Source of the DNA: a virus
IMG/VR virus record: IMGVR_UViG_3300042691_002384
Location: 1-23,718 of that record
DNA: 23,718 nucleotides
Direction: 5' to 3' (one strand)
The notes beneath the pieces are model-generated. The model did no database searches, was not told where the DNA came from, and saw only the letters and a program-made list of their open reading frames with translations. This document shows positions 7,679 to 18,100 of the stretch, piece after piece. Numbering within the stretch: the stretch's first letter is position 1; the number at the start of each line of letters is the position of its first letter. Made by a program: the position numbers and the translations under genes.

Positions 7679-8437
7679 TTAGATCGTTTCATTAAGAAGT
7701 TGATACATTTTTAAAAACGGTGTTGCTGAATCAAACGGAATGCCGTTTCCTCTTACTACTGGCTCTCCAACCAAATAAATTTCAACACTAACTCTGTTTG
7801 GAGAATTTGGCTGAATTGCACCATTAATAGTATATGTGTCTGGATAGGGCAAAGATAATGTGGTTGATTCTATTCTTTCTTTATATAGCCAATCACCACC
7901 ATCATTTCTATCCCATCTTACCCAAATATCATATTCTAAAGCATTTCTAATAAAAGCATTAGTCTTGTATGTGCCTTCAGGGCTTACGGCGGTAGATCCA
8001 ATATTTCCATGATTTTTATAATAACTAAAAGTATCAGTAGTTACGGCACTAAGTTTATATGTGCCATTAAATGTAGAATCTACTCCTTCTACCGTTACCC
8101 AGTCACCGACAGACATGTAATGTGCGGCACTTGTTGTTAAAGTTGCAATGTTTGTTGTTAATTGTTTATTTGTAACAGTTTGCACTGTTTTTGTATCTTT
8201 TAATATTGTAATTGAATCCCAAGTAAATGATGCTATTTGATTTCCAGTATTAAAATTTATCTGCCCAGGAACGTAAGTAAAATTAGGAACAACTAAATAC
8301 ACTGGAGACCAATGTGATACTCTGTTACGGTCTTCAGAAATAATTCTATACCTTAAAGTATATCCTTCGTTTTCGCTACCAATCGGAGGAAGATCAATTG
8401 GCGCTTGACGATATTTTTTAATACCAGCGTCGGCCAT
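7679..8437 (-). CDS. Minor tail protein with inserted beta module
   Basis: This 252-residue protein is predicted to sit at the tail tip. Residues 20-75 and 160-225 read like parts of a fibronectin-type beta fold (YTLRYRIISED, ASFTWDSI, YDIWVRWDRNDGGDW). Between them, about residues 96-157, lies a module typical of phage structural proteins: ATLTT, then VGDWVTVEGVD, FNGTYKLSAV and a FSYY strand. The gene starts at an ATG overlapping the previous stop by one base (TAATG), so translation is coupled to the upstream tail gene. No enzymatic motif is visible. Function beyond a structural role is unknown. Confidence 0.72.
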   Translation of the reverse strand: MADAGIKKYRQAPIDLPPIGSENEGYTLRYRIISEDRNRVSHWSPVYLVVPNFTYVPGQINFNTGNQIASFTWDSITILKDTKTVQTVTNKQLTTNIATLTTSAAHYMSVGDWVTVEGVDSTFNGTYKLSAVTTDTFSYYKNHGNIGSTAVSPEGTYKTNAFIRNALEYDIWVRWDRNDGGDWLYKERIESTTLSLPYPDTYTINGAIQPNSPNRVSVEIYLVGEPVVRGNGIPFDSATPFLKMYQLLNETI

Positions 8438-9588
8438 TATGAAACTCCGACAGTAAATCTAAACTCAATATAGTTACTAGTATTTGGGTTCTTAATAATG
8501 GTTTCTGCTTCTGCATTTTTTACTACAGAATATCCCGTTAGTCCATAAAGTGGATTGATAGTAGAAACATTTTCAAGGCGCAAAGCATCATATGCAATAT
8601 AGTAGTCTCCAGTAGGAGTATCTGAGTTTTGAATTGAAGTATAAATTTTAACCACTGTTACAGCATCCCATGTGAATCCATTTGTTACATATAGGTTTTG
8701 TAATTGCTCTGTAATAACATAGTATCTGTTTTCTGCAAAATCATATGTTCCGCCTGTACCAGAACCGTTGTCTAACTCTATCTCCATGCGAGCATACTCG
8801 CCAACATTTTCTGCGTCTGTAGAAGCAAACTCAATTAAAATACGCACAGTATCAGGAACGCTTGATGAGTTTCCATTTTTACTAATTAATGAAAATGCAA
8901 GTCTGAGTTCATCTGTTGGAGCATTCTTAGAAAAATCTACATCTGCACCAGTTAAATGAATATGATTGGACCCTGGCTCAATATAAAAATGTCCACCAGA
9001 ACTTCCTGTTGATGGATCAATAGTTAGATCTGCATCATTGCCAACCACAACAATCATATTATTTAAAAATCTACAACGCTCATATCTATCTGCTCTTGAT
9101 GGTTTAAAAAATATTGAATTGTCTGCATTAGTTTGAAATACTGGATCTGATGTTGCAATAATATTATCATCATTAGGATCATCTAATGGTTGTGTAATTG
9201 TAGGTATAGATGTGGCAGAAGTTTGATCGTGATACTGCCATCCTTCTCCTGTTGAAAATGCAAATACAGTCTTACTATCATATGCTCCCGCAGAGGGGTT
9301 TGATCCTGCTGAATATAATCCTATTTCTGTTATTTCATATCTTTCTTCTGTAGGTAATTCTGCTGTTAGCACTAACTTTTCTGTACCACCATCATTTACA
9401 AATCCTCGTGATGAAATTGGAACACGGAACATTTCAAAGTCTAGGTTTTCTTTTGCGGAGTAGTCTCCATATGGGTCAGCGGTTGCTAGAGGCTGTGCGC
9501 CGCAGCCAACGGCTATATAAGAGGCATAAGCAGGTGCTTGACCAAGCAGGTACTTGCCAATAATAGATTGTCCAGTATTTGTTATCAT
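8437..9588 (-). CDS. Minor tail protein, baseplate or tail-tip component
   Basis: This is a 383-residue predicted virion protein. Its N-terminal 110 residues (IAVGCGAQPLATADP, then a stretch ending YEITEIGLYSA) resemble a domain common in minor tail proteins of actinobacterial phages, as recalled from the family. Residues about 150-340 look like a large jelly-roll or carbohydrate-binding-like beta sandwich (GHFYIEPGSNHIHLTG, RILIEFASTD, YYIAYDALRLENV). That fold is common in host-surface recognition. The start overlaps the upstream stop as ATGA and the end overlaps the next start as TAATG, so the three genes form a tightly coupled block. Sugar binding is inferred only. Confidence 0.75.
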   Translation of the reverse strand: MITNTGQSIIGKYLLGQAPAYASYIAVGCGAQPLATADPYGDYSAKENLDFEMFRVPISSRGFVNDGGTEKLVLTAELPTEERYEITEIGLYSAGSNPSAGAYDSKTVFAFSTGEGWQYHDQTSATSIPTITQPLDDPNDDNIIATSDPVFQTNADNSIFFKPSRADRYERCRFLNNMIVVVGNDADLTIDPSTGSSGGHFYIEPGSNHIHLTGADVDFSKNAPTDELRLAFSLISKNGNSSSVPDTVRILIEFASTDAENVGEYARMEIELDNGSGTGGTYDFAENRYYVITEQLQNLYVTNGFTWDAVTVVKIYTSIQNSDTPTGDYYIAYDALRLENVSTINPLYGLTGYSVVKNAEAETIIKNPNTSNYIEFRFTVGVS

Positions 9589-10154
9589 AATTCCGCCTCA
9601 TATATTGTACCACTTGAAGTTATTTCTACCTGAACCTGCTCTCCTTCTTGAACATTAATTATCTCAATAATTAAATCGCCTGTTTCTGGATCTATATAAA
9701 CATGTTCTCCATTTGGCCCGTTGCCAACATTTGGAACCTTGCTTTCAAACTTAATAGAAAAGTTTTGAAAGTATTTATCTGATGTAGCCTGAAGACTAAC
9801 AATATTATTTGGGTTATATTGCTGCTGAATAGTTGATAGATTTTTAATTGGCTGATATATTATAGGCTGCCCATTTACTGTATCATTTCTAGCAATATTA
9901 ATTAACTCTTGCCCTCCAATATTTTCAAATAAAAGATCTGCCATTATTTCTACTGGCAACGTCTCATCATTAAATAAAATAGTATCTATTGGGGCAGTTA
10001 AAACGGGATTAACAGAGGACTGAGAAGTAAGAAATGATTTTGTTGGTGTGGGTGGCATAGATGAAATATATTGACCAGTTTTTTCATCAAAATATTGGCT
10101 TCCGCCCAAATACACTCTTGTTCCATCATCAGCACCAGGGTCTATAGATACCAT
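9585..10154 (-). CDS. Minor tail protein
   Basis: This 189-residue protein lies directly behind the tail hub gene. A central stretch (LPVEIMADLLFENIGGQELI, followed by NIARNDTVNGQ) recurs next to hub genes in many tailed phages, to my recollection. The C-terminal 60 residues form acidic beta strands (VYIDPETGDLIIEIINVQEG). It has no visible catalytic residues, signal peptide or membrane segment. It begins with ATG four bases after the hub stop and ends in an ATGA overlap with the next tail gene. A connector or structural role at the tail tip is likely. Confidence 0.72.
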   Translation of the reverse strand: MVSIDPGADDGTRVYLGGSQYFDEKTGQYISSMPPTPTKSFLTSQSSVNPVLTAPIDTILFNDETLPVEIMADLLFENIGGQELINIARNDTVNGQPIIYQPIKNLSTIQQQYNPNNIVSLQATSDKYFQNFSIKFESKVPNVGNGPNGEHVYIDPETGDLIIEIINVQEGEQVQVEITSSGTIYEAEL

Positions 10155-10158
10155 TTAT

Positions 10159-13100
10159 TTATACCTCACTTAGATACAGGGTCATACTTGGACCATCTGT
10201 ATCTCTTCCATATCTAATATTATATATTACAAATCTTGTTATAGTTGGCGTTACTAAATTTAGTCCACTATTATCTTGATAAGTAATTGTTACTATATCT
10301 CCTAGTTGTAAAGTTGGTATAGCAAACATATTTACGCCTACCGCCTTTTTAGGGACCATGACCTTATTAATTATCCAGCCCATGAGTTGCTCTGCGTCGT
10401 CTTGGCTCTGAATATATGGACTCTCAATAGCAAATTCATTTTTACCATATATGATTCTACTTTGTTTTATTTCATCATACTTGGCTTTTTCTACAAGTGG
10501 AGATGTTACTATTGCACTGCCCTGAAGTTGTGGAATAGAAAAATTACTGCGCTTCTTAAAATATTCATCAACTGTAAGTTCATAGGTAGTGTCTTGGGTA
10601 AATGTTATACCTTGAATTCTTAAATAGTTGCCAGTTGTTTCATCAAGATTTAATGCTGTATCAGTTGCATTAAATATTAAAAATTCAGCGCCGTATGAAT
10701 CTGCTTGGAATCCAGATACTGCGTAGCCCTTAATTCTATTAAGAGTTGGAGATAGTTGTGCATAAAGTGCTGGGTATGAACGATCATACTTAATATCAAA
10801 ATATGCACATTCACGCATAATAGTTCCAAATTCATCAAAATACATATTGTATCTTGGTGGCTGCTCAGAACTGATGCCGTCCAGATATGTAGCCTGAATA
10901 ATGCCGCTCATAGCATATTTACGGAAAGATTCATTAGCATCAATGTTAGTATCGCCAAATGCACTTGATAAAGTCTCACCCACTGTAAATACAGTGTTTT
11001 GAGAGTAGTTTTCTGCTAGTGCATAAATATTTTCAAACATAACTCTTGAAGATCCACGAACAAACAAAGCAGAATTATTATAAATTGGCATTGGGTCTGC
11101 ATCATCTACAATTTGAATTAGTTTATTATTAATATACAAATAAAATCTACGAATAGTCCCTATATCTTCATACTCTACAGATAAATCATATACTGTAGTA
11201 TTTTCTTCTCCAGCCATACGATATTGACCAGTAAAACGACCATCATCTACAATGATACTACTTAGTCCTCCCCAAAGTTTTACAGGAATAGCATCATTAT
11301 TTGTAGAATCTTTTTTTACTTTATAAAATACAACATTGTTAATTGAAATATTTGGCTGTCCAGCATTATTAGTAGTGATATATGACTGGATGTTATCTTC
11401 TGTCATTGCTATTATTTCAAAATAGTATCCATTGTTTGTTTCTGGATTAAGCAATACTGCAATACCGCCAGATCCTCCACCTATGCTAAGATTTTGATTT
11501 GGAAGAGCGCCTGTTACTTGATAGTATGATGTACTTCCAATTGGCGTTTGTGTGCGAGTTTCATTGTTTTCAATTTTACCAATAATTCTCATTCTAGTAC
11601 CAAACAGTTTATATGCATTGTCTAATTGTTTATAAACATAAGAAATAAAATTTAGTGGTGTTTCTGTTGTTCTAAAAGATGGGCCATTCATAACAAGAGC
11701 AGAAGACTGTATTGTTCCGCTTTGTGTGGATTTTAGATTATTAACTGCACTATCTGTTAAATAGTTTGTAGCCATGAAGTTTTTTATAATACCATTACGA
11801 GTAGTCTGCTTTGCTAAATCATTATTTACACCAGCAGCACCAGTAGTGGTAGAAGGAATTGTAGGATTAATCTGTGTAGTAAATAAGTATTGTGCTTGCA
11901 TATCGCAACCACGAACATACGCATTATCAGACCAGTAACTACTAATGCCAGCAGTGTGTGCAACGATAGGTGTACCAAACTGACCACGACCATGCTCATA
12001 TACTGCTCCTGGTTGCAGTCTTTCTATGCCGTCAATTGTTTCAAAATAAGGAATAGAATAAATACGAACTAAACCAGTTGGATAGATCTTACCATTAAAT
12101 GGAAGTGTAGAAAAATATTTTTGATATTCTTGATTACTTGTAATCCAAACATTTCCAGTTCCTGTGATATTAAATTCAGCAGCATCATATCTAATTATTT
12201 CTCCATTAGAATAAAAATACCCTTGATATCTTGTTAGCCAATATACATTTTCTCCTAAGTCGATTGTATTATTTATAACTACTCCGCCAGATACGGTTGG
12301 TGGCGTTGATGGTAAATCTGAGTTAATTGGCATAGCACCCAATACGTAGTTGCCTTGCTGAGAGGCCACCTCGTTAATGGTTTTTGTATTTGGAGTTCCT
12401 GCAACCTCCCACAGCAATGCTGGTTTATATATCCAAGTTTTATCTTTATCAACCATACTTGCTTGTCTAATACTTCCATAGGTTCTTTGTAAGTATCTAG
12501 TTGTATAACTAATTTTTCCATCATTATAAACTTTTTTGTCTTGTGATGCAATTGAAATAATATTTGGAAGATTGCCAGAAGATAGGTTTTCAACTACGCC
12601 ATTATCTAGTTGATTATTGTTTCCTAATAATACAAAGTCTATTGGTCTTTCTGTTTCTGTGGGCATTAAGTAATTTTTACTCATTACAACAAAATTATTA
12701 TATTCATCAAAAAACATTGCAGTTTGTGTAGCAATTGCTAATTGATTCAAAACTTCCGCTACATTTTGGTCTGGGGCAACAAAAAAATATGGGATAACTG
12801 GATCTGATTCATTTTCAATTCTTTTAAAAGTATAGTTAGTAAAGCCAACAAAATCTAACAAAGTAACAACAGCCATGCTTAATGATGTTTCTGTCATCAT
12901 TAATCTTGGTGCAGGCATAGATTCTAAAAAGAAATAAAAATCTCTTAGTTCAATACTTATTGTTCCAGCAGTAACGTCTGCCTGTGGAAATCCTTCTGAA
13001 TACATTGTTTTAATTGGAACATAGTAATCATACAAACTTTCATCTACATCCCTTACATTAGATATGACCTCGTAAAATAAAAATTTTATATTTTTTCTAA

Positions 13101-14478
13101 CATAGTCAGCAATTATGCTTGTTGAATTATTTTCGTTAAATGCTTGATCATCGTCAAATAAAGACATGCTTCCAGTAGAAGCGAGAAGTTGTCCAACAGG
13201 AAGCGACGTTACACCAACATCTGATAATATTTTTGTAACATCGTACTGAATTGTTTTGTCTGATAGATCAACAACTAATCTTGGAGAAAACTCAATAAGA
13301 TCTAACGTTGAGTCAAATTTGTTCATAGTATCAACAACAACTCTAATACCACGAACATATTCAAATTCTCTATATGATGTACCACCAATAATTGTGTCAT
13401 TAAAAGAAGAAGGCGAGGTAAGATCAGTAACAAAACTTGTAGTATTTGTTATTGTTTCAGAACCCAACAGCCATCCATATTCTGGTGTAAACTGCTCATA
13501 ACTATCTCCGTCCCAAATGTAAAATGTTCCAATATCTCCTTCATTTTCAACAACAAGGTAGGCATAGCCAAGTAATGACACTTCTGGAAGCAATGTGTTT
13601 GAAGAAAGAGTTTCAGCAAATCTAAATATATTTTTATACGACTCAGGGACAATTAACCCATATTGCAATTCTACGTATCCATCTGGAGCAATAATTGGAG
13701 AGCCATCTGCTCTAGTATCATTTTCTGTAAATACATAAGCATCTATCCAATCATTATTACGAAGATATTGAATTCTCCAACGAGCAGGAGTTTTTTTATT
13801 TTGCTCTCCATAAAGTGGATCATCTATAGAACTAGTAGCAGTTGCAAATGGCCCTAGATCTACAGAGCCAACTCCAGTCTGTACCTTAACGACAAGTCTG
13901 TTTGCTGGTACATTATTTTTATAAACTACAAAAGGAACTGCATCATCAATATAATAAAGACCATTAGATATATTTTTTGCTATACCATATTCAAAATTAT
14001 CTTCCGTTCTATATGAAGTCCAATATCTAAACTGATCATATCTAGATGGCATATACCAGCGTGGGCGTTGTGCCATATCTGCACCAGAGTTTGGCATATA
14101 CGAGCCAGGGAAATACAATGGCTTATTAATACCCGATCTTGGTCTAAATGGTTTGATGCAATCTTCTAAAGAATAAAGCATTTTCATTTTTGTTTTAGGT
14201 AAAGTAAACTGTTGTGGTGTTCCGTTATTTTCAAATCCACCATCTACTACAACATCTGCATCTGTGGCGCCTGTATAGTACCCACCTGAATCTAGCGAGT
14301 CGAATATAACTGGAAGTATATGAAACTGAGAGGCGGGGGTAGTTGGACGATACCTATAATTACCAAGTAAAAATATATTATCTGGCATATTCATGTTCCA
14401 TTCAGCAAGAACTAAAGATCTTAGTTGTATTGTTGCTGATGTTTCTAAATGAGTCTTTAATGTTTCATTAATAAACAT
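10159..14478 (-). CDS. Large tail hub / tip protein (Tal-like minor tail protein)
   Basis: At 1439 residues this is the second-largest gene and probably forms the tail-tip hub that closes the tube and contacts the cell. Position supports this: it follows the tape measure and distal-tail genes, the standard siphovirus order. Residues about 500-610 (ELRDFYFFLESMPAPRLMM, then FFDEYNNFVVMSKNYL) resemble a gp27/Tal-like hub portion. Residues about 920-1150 look like a concanavalin/LamG-type sandwich (GYYFEIIAMTEDN, LYINNKLIQIVDD). The C-terminal 100 residues (SPYIQSQDDAEQLMGWII, LQLGDIVTITYQ) match the usual closing segment of hub proteins. Many Asn, Tyr and Thr residues fit a beta-rich tip. No peptidase or lytic site was found. 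The ATG directly follows the upstream TAA. Confidence 0.8.
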   Translation of the reverse strand: MFINETLKTHLETSATIQLRSLVLAEWNMNMPDNIFLLGNYRYRPTTPASQFHILPVIFDSLDSGGYYTGATDADVVVDGGFENNGTPQQFTLPKTKMKMLYSLEDCIKPFRPRSGINKPLYFPGSYMPNSGADMAQRPRWYMPSRYDQFRYWTSYRTEDNFEYGIAKNISNGLYYIDDAVPFVVYKNNVPANRLVVKVQTGVGSVDLGPFATATSSIDDPLYGEQNKKTPARWRIQYLRNNDWIDAYVFTENDTRADGSPIIAPDGYVELQYGLIVPESYKNIFRFAETLSSNTLLPEVSLLGYAYLVVENEGDIGTFYIWDGDSYEQFTPEYGWLLGSETITNTTSFVTDLTSPSSFNDTIIGGTSYREFEYVRGIRVVVDTMNKFDSTLDLIEFSPRLVVDLSDKTIQYDVTKILSDVGVTSLPVGQLLASTGSMSLFDDDQAFNENNSTSIIADYVRKNIKFLFYEVISNVRDVDESLYDYYVPIKTMYSEGFPQADVTAGTISIELRDFYFFLESMPAPRLMMTETSLSMAVVTLLDFVGFTNYTFKRIENESDPVIPYFFVAPDQNVAEVLNQLAIATQTAMFFDEYNNFVVMSKNYLMPTETERPIDFVLLGNNNQLDNGVVENLSSGNLPNIISIASQDKKVYNDGKISYTTRYLQRTYGSIRQASMVDKDKTWIYKPALLWEVAGTPNTKTINEVASQQGNYVLGAMPINSDLPSTPPTVSGGVVINNTIDLGENVYWLTRYQGYFYSNGEIIRYDAAEFNITGTGNVWITSNQEYQKYFSTLPFNGKIYPTGLVRIYSIPYFETIDGIERLQPGAVYEHGRGQFGTPIVAHTAGISSYWSDNAYVRGCDMQAQYLFTTQINPTIPSTTTGAAGVNNDLAKQTTRNGIIKNFMATNYLTDSAVNNLKSTQSGTIQSSALVMNGPSFRTTETPLNFISYVYKQLDNAYKLFGTRMRIIGKIENNETRTQTPIGSTSYYQVTGALPNQNLSIGGGSGGIAVLLNPETNNGYYFEIIAMTEDNIQSYITTNNAGQPNISINNVVFYKVKKDSTNNDAIPVKLWGGLSSIIVDDGRFTGQYRMAGEENTTVYDLSVEYEDIGTIRRFYLYINNKLIQIVDDADPMPIYNNSALFVRGSSRVMFENIYALAENYSQNTVFTVGETLSSAFGDTNIDANESFRKYAMSGIIQATYLDGISSEQPPRYNMYFDEFGTIMRECAYFDIKYDRSYPALYAQLSPTLNRIKGYAVSGFQADSYGAEFLIFNATDTALNLDETTGNYLRIQGITFTQDTTYELTVDEYFKKRSNFSIPQLQGSAIVTSPLVEKAKYDEIKQSRIIYGKNEFAIESPYIQSQDDAEQLMGWIINKVMVPKKAVGVNMFAIPTLQLGDIVTITYQDNSGLNLVTPTITRFVIYNIRYGRDTDGPSMTLYLSEV

Positions 14479-15126
14479 TTAAACCTCTTCTAGGGTTAGA
14501 TTTATATTCCAAAAATCATATGTGCTACCACCACGTTTTACAACAGAATAATTAAAATCTGCAAAGTATACCTGAATAATTTGGTTATATTGTGCTAAAT
14601 GTCCAAATGAAGCATCTGTAATTTCTCCACCTGTTTTAAAATTACTGTATTTATCATATGCTAGATACATCCAAAATGGTCCAGGATGTGATTGATACCA
14701 ATCTAATATTGCTACTCCACCTGCCCCACCATCCGTTGTAAATTCTCCAGATGTATTTTGATATGGTGAAATACCATTAGAATTAAAATCTGCTACCTCA
14801 AAATATGCACGGGATGGAAGCATATTCCAAGACATAGTTATGCTGAGTTTATCTGCAATATGATATGATCGCATACGACCATTAATTGTACGCTGACGCT
14901 TTTCTATTCTTTGTTGATTAAAATTAATTTCTCCACGATTATTATCTGATAGTATTAAAAATTGATCAATTAAATCTTCGTCTGTACCACCTGGAACTAC
15001 TGCCCCAACCTCATAGCCATTTGGAACATAAAGTCCACCAGTTAATGTACCTGCATTATTGGCCCACAGGACAGCCTCTGGGCGTTGGTATCTTTTACGA
15101 CCTGTTAAATATGCTGCGGTAGCCAT
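14479..15126 (-). CDS. Distal-tail-like minor tail protein
   Basis: This 215-residue protein occupies the position of the distal tail protein (Dit), between tape measure and hub. Such proteins form a ring joining tube and tip. The N-terminal 110 residues include a YRKRYQRPEAVLW-like basic start and beta strands (KLSITMSWNMLPSRAYFEV). The remainder has LDWYQSHPGPFWMYLAYDKY and closes with strands ending in NINLTLEEV. Similar strings occur in minor tail proteins of actinobacterial phages, by recollection. The ATG overlaps the tape-measure stop by one base (TAATG), so it is translationally coupled. The Dit role is inferred from place more than sequence. Confidence 0.72.
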   Translation of the reverse strand: MATAAYLTGRKRYQRPEAVLWANNAGTLTGGLYVPNGYEVGAVVPGGTDEDLIDQFLILSDNNRGEINFNQQRIEKRQRTINGRMRSYHIADKLSITMSWNMLPSRAYFEVADFNSNGISPYQNTSGEFTTDGGAGGVAILDWYQSHPGPFWMYLAYDKYSNFKTGGEITDASFGHLAQYNQIIQVYFADFNYSVVKRGGSTYDFWNINLTLEEV

Positions 15127-18100
15127 TATGAAATCCTCTGCACTTTAATTCTTTGTGAATCGATTTGTTTAATCTGAGTCATTACGGCCCTTGCTATTTC
15201 TTCAGGGTTAGATCCAGACCTAACATTTACATTTACACTATAATTATACACGCTATCTGCCGAAGATTCTCCATTATTCATTGCTTTTAATTTATCAACG
15301 CCATAACTATTTACAGCATATTTACTCATTATAAATTCGCCAGGTGATAGCATTGCTGGTATTTTATCTGTTCCTCTAGCAAGACCTCCGACAGACATAT
15401 ATTTTGGTTTTATGAAACCACCCTTTGACATAAATAGTTCATCACCTCTACCACCGCTGCCAACTATAGGCTGTGATCCTACAAGAGGTGACAAGCCCAA
15501 CATTTGCCTTATGCGATCTCTCTCATCCACAACAACTTCGGGTGATGATCCAAATTTTAATTTATCGTTAAGTTCATCAATTTGTTCTTTAAGTTTAAAG
15601 TTTAACGCTGTTCCTTTTTCTGTTGAATCACGAAGGTCTTGTAAACTTTCTATTTGATTTAAAATATTTTGATTATTTTGTTGAAGCGCAGAATTATTAT
15701 TCTGCTGGTTTTGATTTTGGTTTTGTCCATTATTTCCACCATTATTTCCACCATTATTGCCTCCAGCGCCTCCAGCAGCCATTGCTGAGGCAGCATCTTT
15801 TGCTGCTTTAGCAATATCTTTCCACTTTTGCTCTATACCTGCAAGCAGTCCAATTGTTGCAGTTATTACATCATTGTATTCTCCAGCAGCAATTTTTGCA
15901 GCGATTTCTGCATCGGCTGCTGCTTCCCATGCATCTTTTTGTGCATCAATATTATCAAGGCGAGCCTGTAGTTCATTTTTAATTGTAGTTAGAGCATCTT
16001 GTGCTTCTTTTAATTTTTGTTGAGCAAGAACAAGATTTTCACTATCTGCAACATTAATACCATTTTTGATATTGTAAACTTTATCTTCAAGATCACGAAT
16101 CTGTATAAGATTTGCTTCTCTTTGTTCTTCAAGCAAATAAATCTGATCTTCAATAATACGAATCTGCTCTTGAGTAGCCTTTTGTGCTTCTTGATATTGA
16201 TAAATCTGATCTTGCTTAACACGAATTTGTTCCTGTAGGGGTATTCTTGCTTGCTCTAATGCATAAATCTGATCTTGTTTTAGAAGAATTTGTGCTTGTA
16301 CCGTCTCACGCTGCTCTTCTAACATAAATACTTGCTGGCTAATCTCAAATTGACGTTGTTCAACTTGAATCCTTGTTAAGCCTTGGCGTGTACGTAAAGC
16401 ATCTATTTCGGCCTGACGTGCAGCATCAATATTTCCAGAAGATCTTTCTTGTGCTGCCTGTGCTGCATCTGCTCTTGCCTGTTGTACAGCCTGTGCTGCA
16501 GCAGCAATATCTCCTTGAGAAAGAGCATCGGCAATACTGAGTTGTGATTTTTGCTGAGAAGATATCTGTTCATTAATGTCATTAATTTTTTGAAGCGCTT
16601 GTTCTTGTGCATCATATTTATCATTAATTTGTTGTGCAGCACGATCCATTAATTCTAGTTCATTGGCAAGGTCAGAGGACTCTTCTTGTAGCGCTGCAAT
16701 TGGGCGCTCAAAGCCAAGTTCAATACTACGTTGCATTGCTTCAATATCAGCCTGTAGTCCCGCTATTGGTCTATCAAAACTAATTTCTATCTGTCTTTCA
16801 ATAGAATTTATCTGCTCATTCAAAGCCTCTATTGGTCTTTCAAAATTCATCTCCATTGTACGTTGTAGATCAGATATCTGCTCTTGAAACGCTTCTATTG
16901 GTCTAGAAAGTTCTAATTCAGTTTTGCGCTGTAATGATTCAATATTTCTTTCATACCCGTCAATAATGCTTTGAACTCTATCAACTGCAGCCTGTGCTGC
17001 TTCTACTTCTTGTTCAGCCTTTATAATTTTTGGCTTATATTCACGCTGTGCCGATCTTTCAAGGAATCCAAATAACTCATCTGCCTTACGACGCAACTCT
17101 TCTTTAGCATCATCTGAAGTAATACCAAGAACAATGTCTATTTTCTTTAATTCTGGAATTTCCTTAATATATTTAGCCAGTTGTTCGGAGTCAATCTTAC
17201 CATCTTTAAGATCTTGAATAAATGCCCTTGCTAAATCTGGATTAGAAAATATTTCTTTAATATCTTCTGCATTAAGGCCAATCTTTTCTAGTAATGGAAC
17301 TATTGCAGCAAACTGCTTCTTTAATTGTAATTCTGCTGTCCTACCCTCAAAGAATTTTAATAGTTCACTACTTAGTAATTCTGTATTAACTTCTTTAATT
17401 AATTTAAGTAATGCTTTCCATTCTGGAGTTCCAACTTTAGTTGTAGCAATAGCAGCAGCAAGAATGGGATTAGAGGCTATTTCAAATGCTCTACCAGTTT
17501 CTACGCCAGCCTTTTGTAGTCTGGAGAAGGCCTCTTGTGATTGAATCAGTTGCTTTCTTTGCTCTTTTAATTCTTCAATGGCCTTTTGATATGCAGACTT
17601 TTCTCCATCTCCTCCACCAGTTACAGTGCCAAGTTCTTTTGCAACAATTTCACGAATTTCTTTAAGATCTTTTATATCTTGTTTAATTTTTGCACGTACT
17701 CTGGTTGCTGCACGTTGAGCACCACCATCTAGTGATGTTTCTGCAATCTTTAAAGCAGCAATCATTGCTGGTGTAATTGTTGTAACACCAAGCATTGCTG
17801 CCTCAACTAACAATAATTGATCTGAAGTATTTTTTAATCCAGCAACACTTTTTGCTAAATCTCCAGGAAGATTTTTAAACACTTGCTGTAGCAATAATGA
17901 TGCTTGTGGCACTGGCATATCCGAAATTGTTTTAGATATAGCACCAAAACTTTGATCAAACTCTTTTGCTGTTATTGTTCCATTTGCCAACTGGCCAGAA
18001 ATACCATTTAGCACTCCAGCAATTGCTTTAGAAGTTGTAGAAAGAGTTTTCTTTAAGTCTTTTGACAATGTTTCTTGAGTCCAAGTTACTAACTCACCAG

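Noticed and set aside
12279-12593. 104-codon minus-strand open frame in another phase
   Set aside because: It overlaps the tail hub coding frame completely, and the hub frame continues uninterrupted through it.
16010-16238. Open frames on both strands over the coiled-coil repeats
   Set aside because: They reflect the periodic base composition of the 63-base repeats and are not independent genes.
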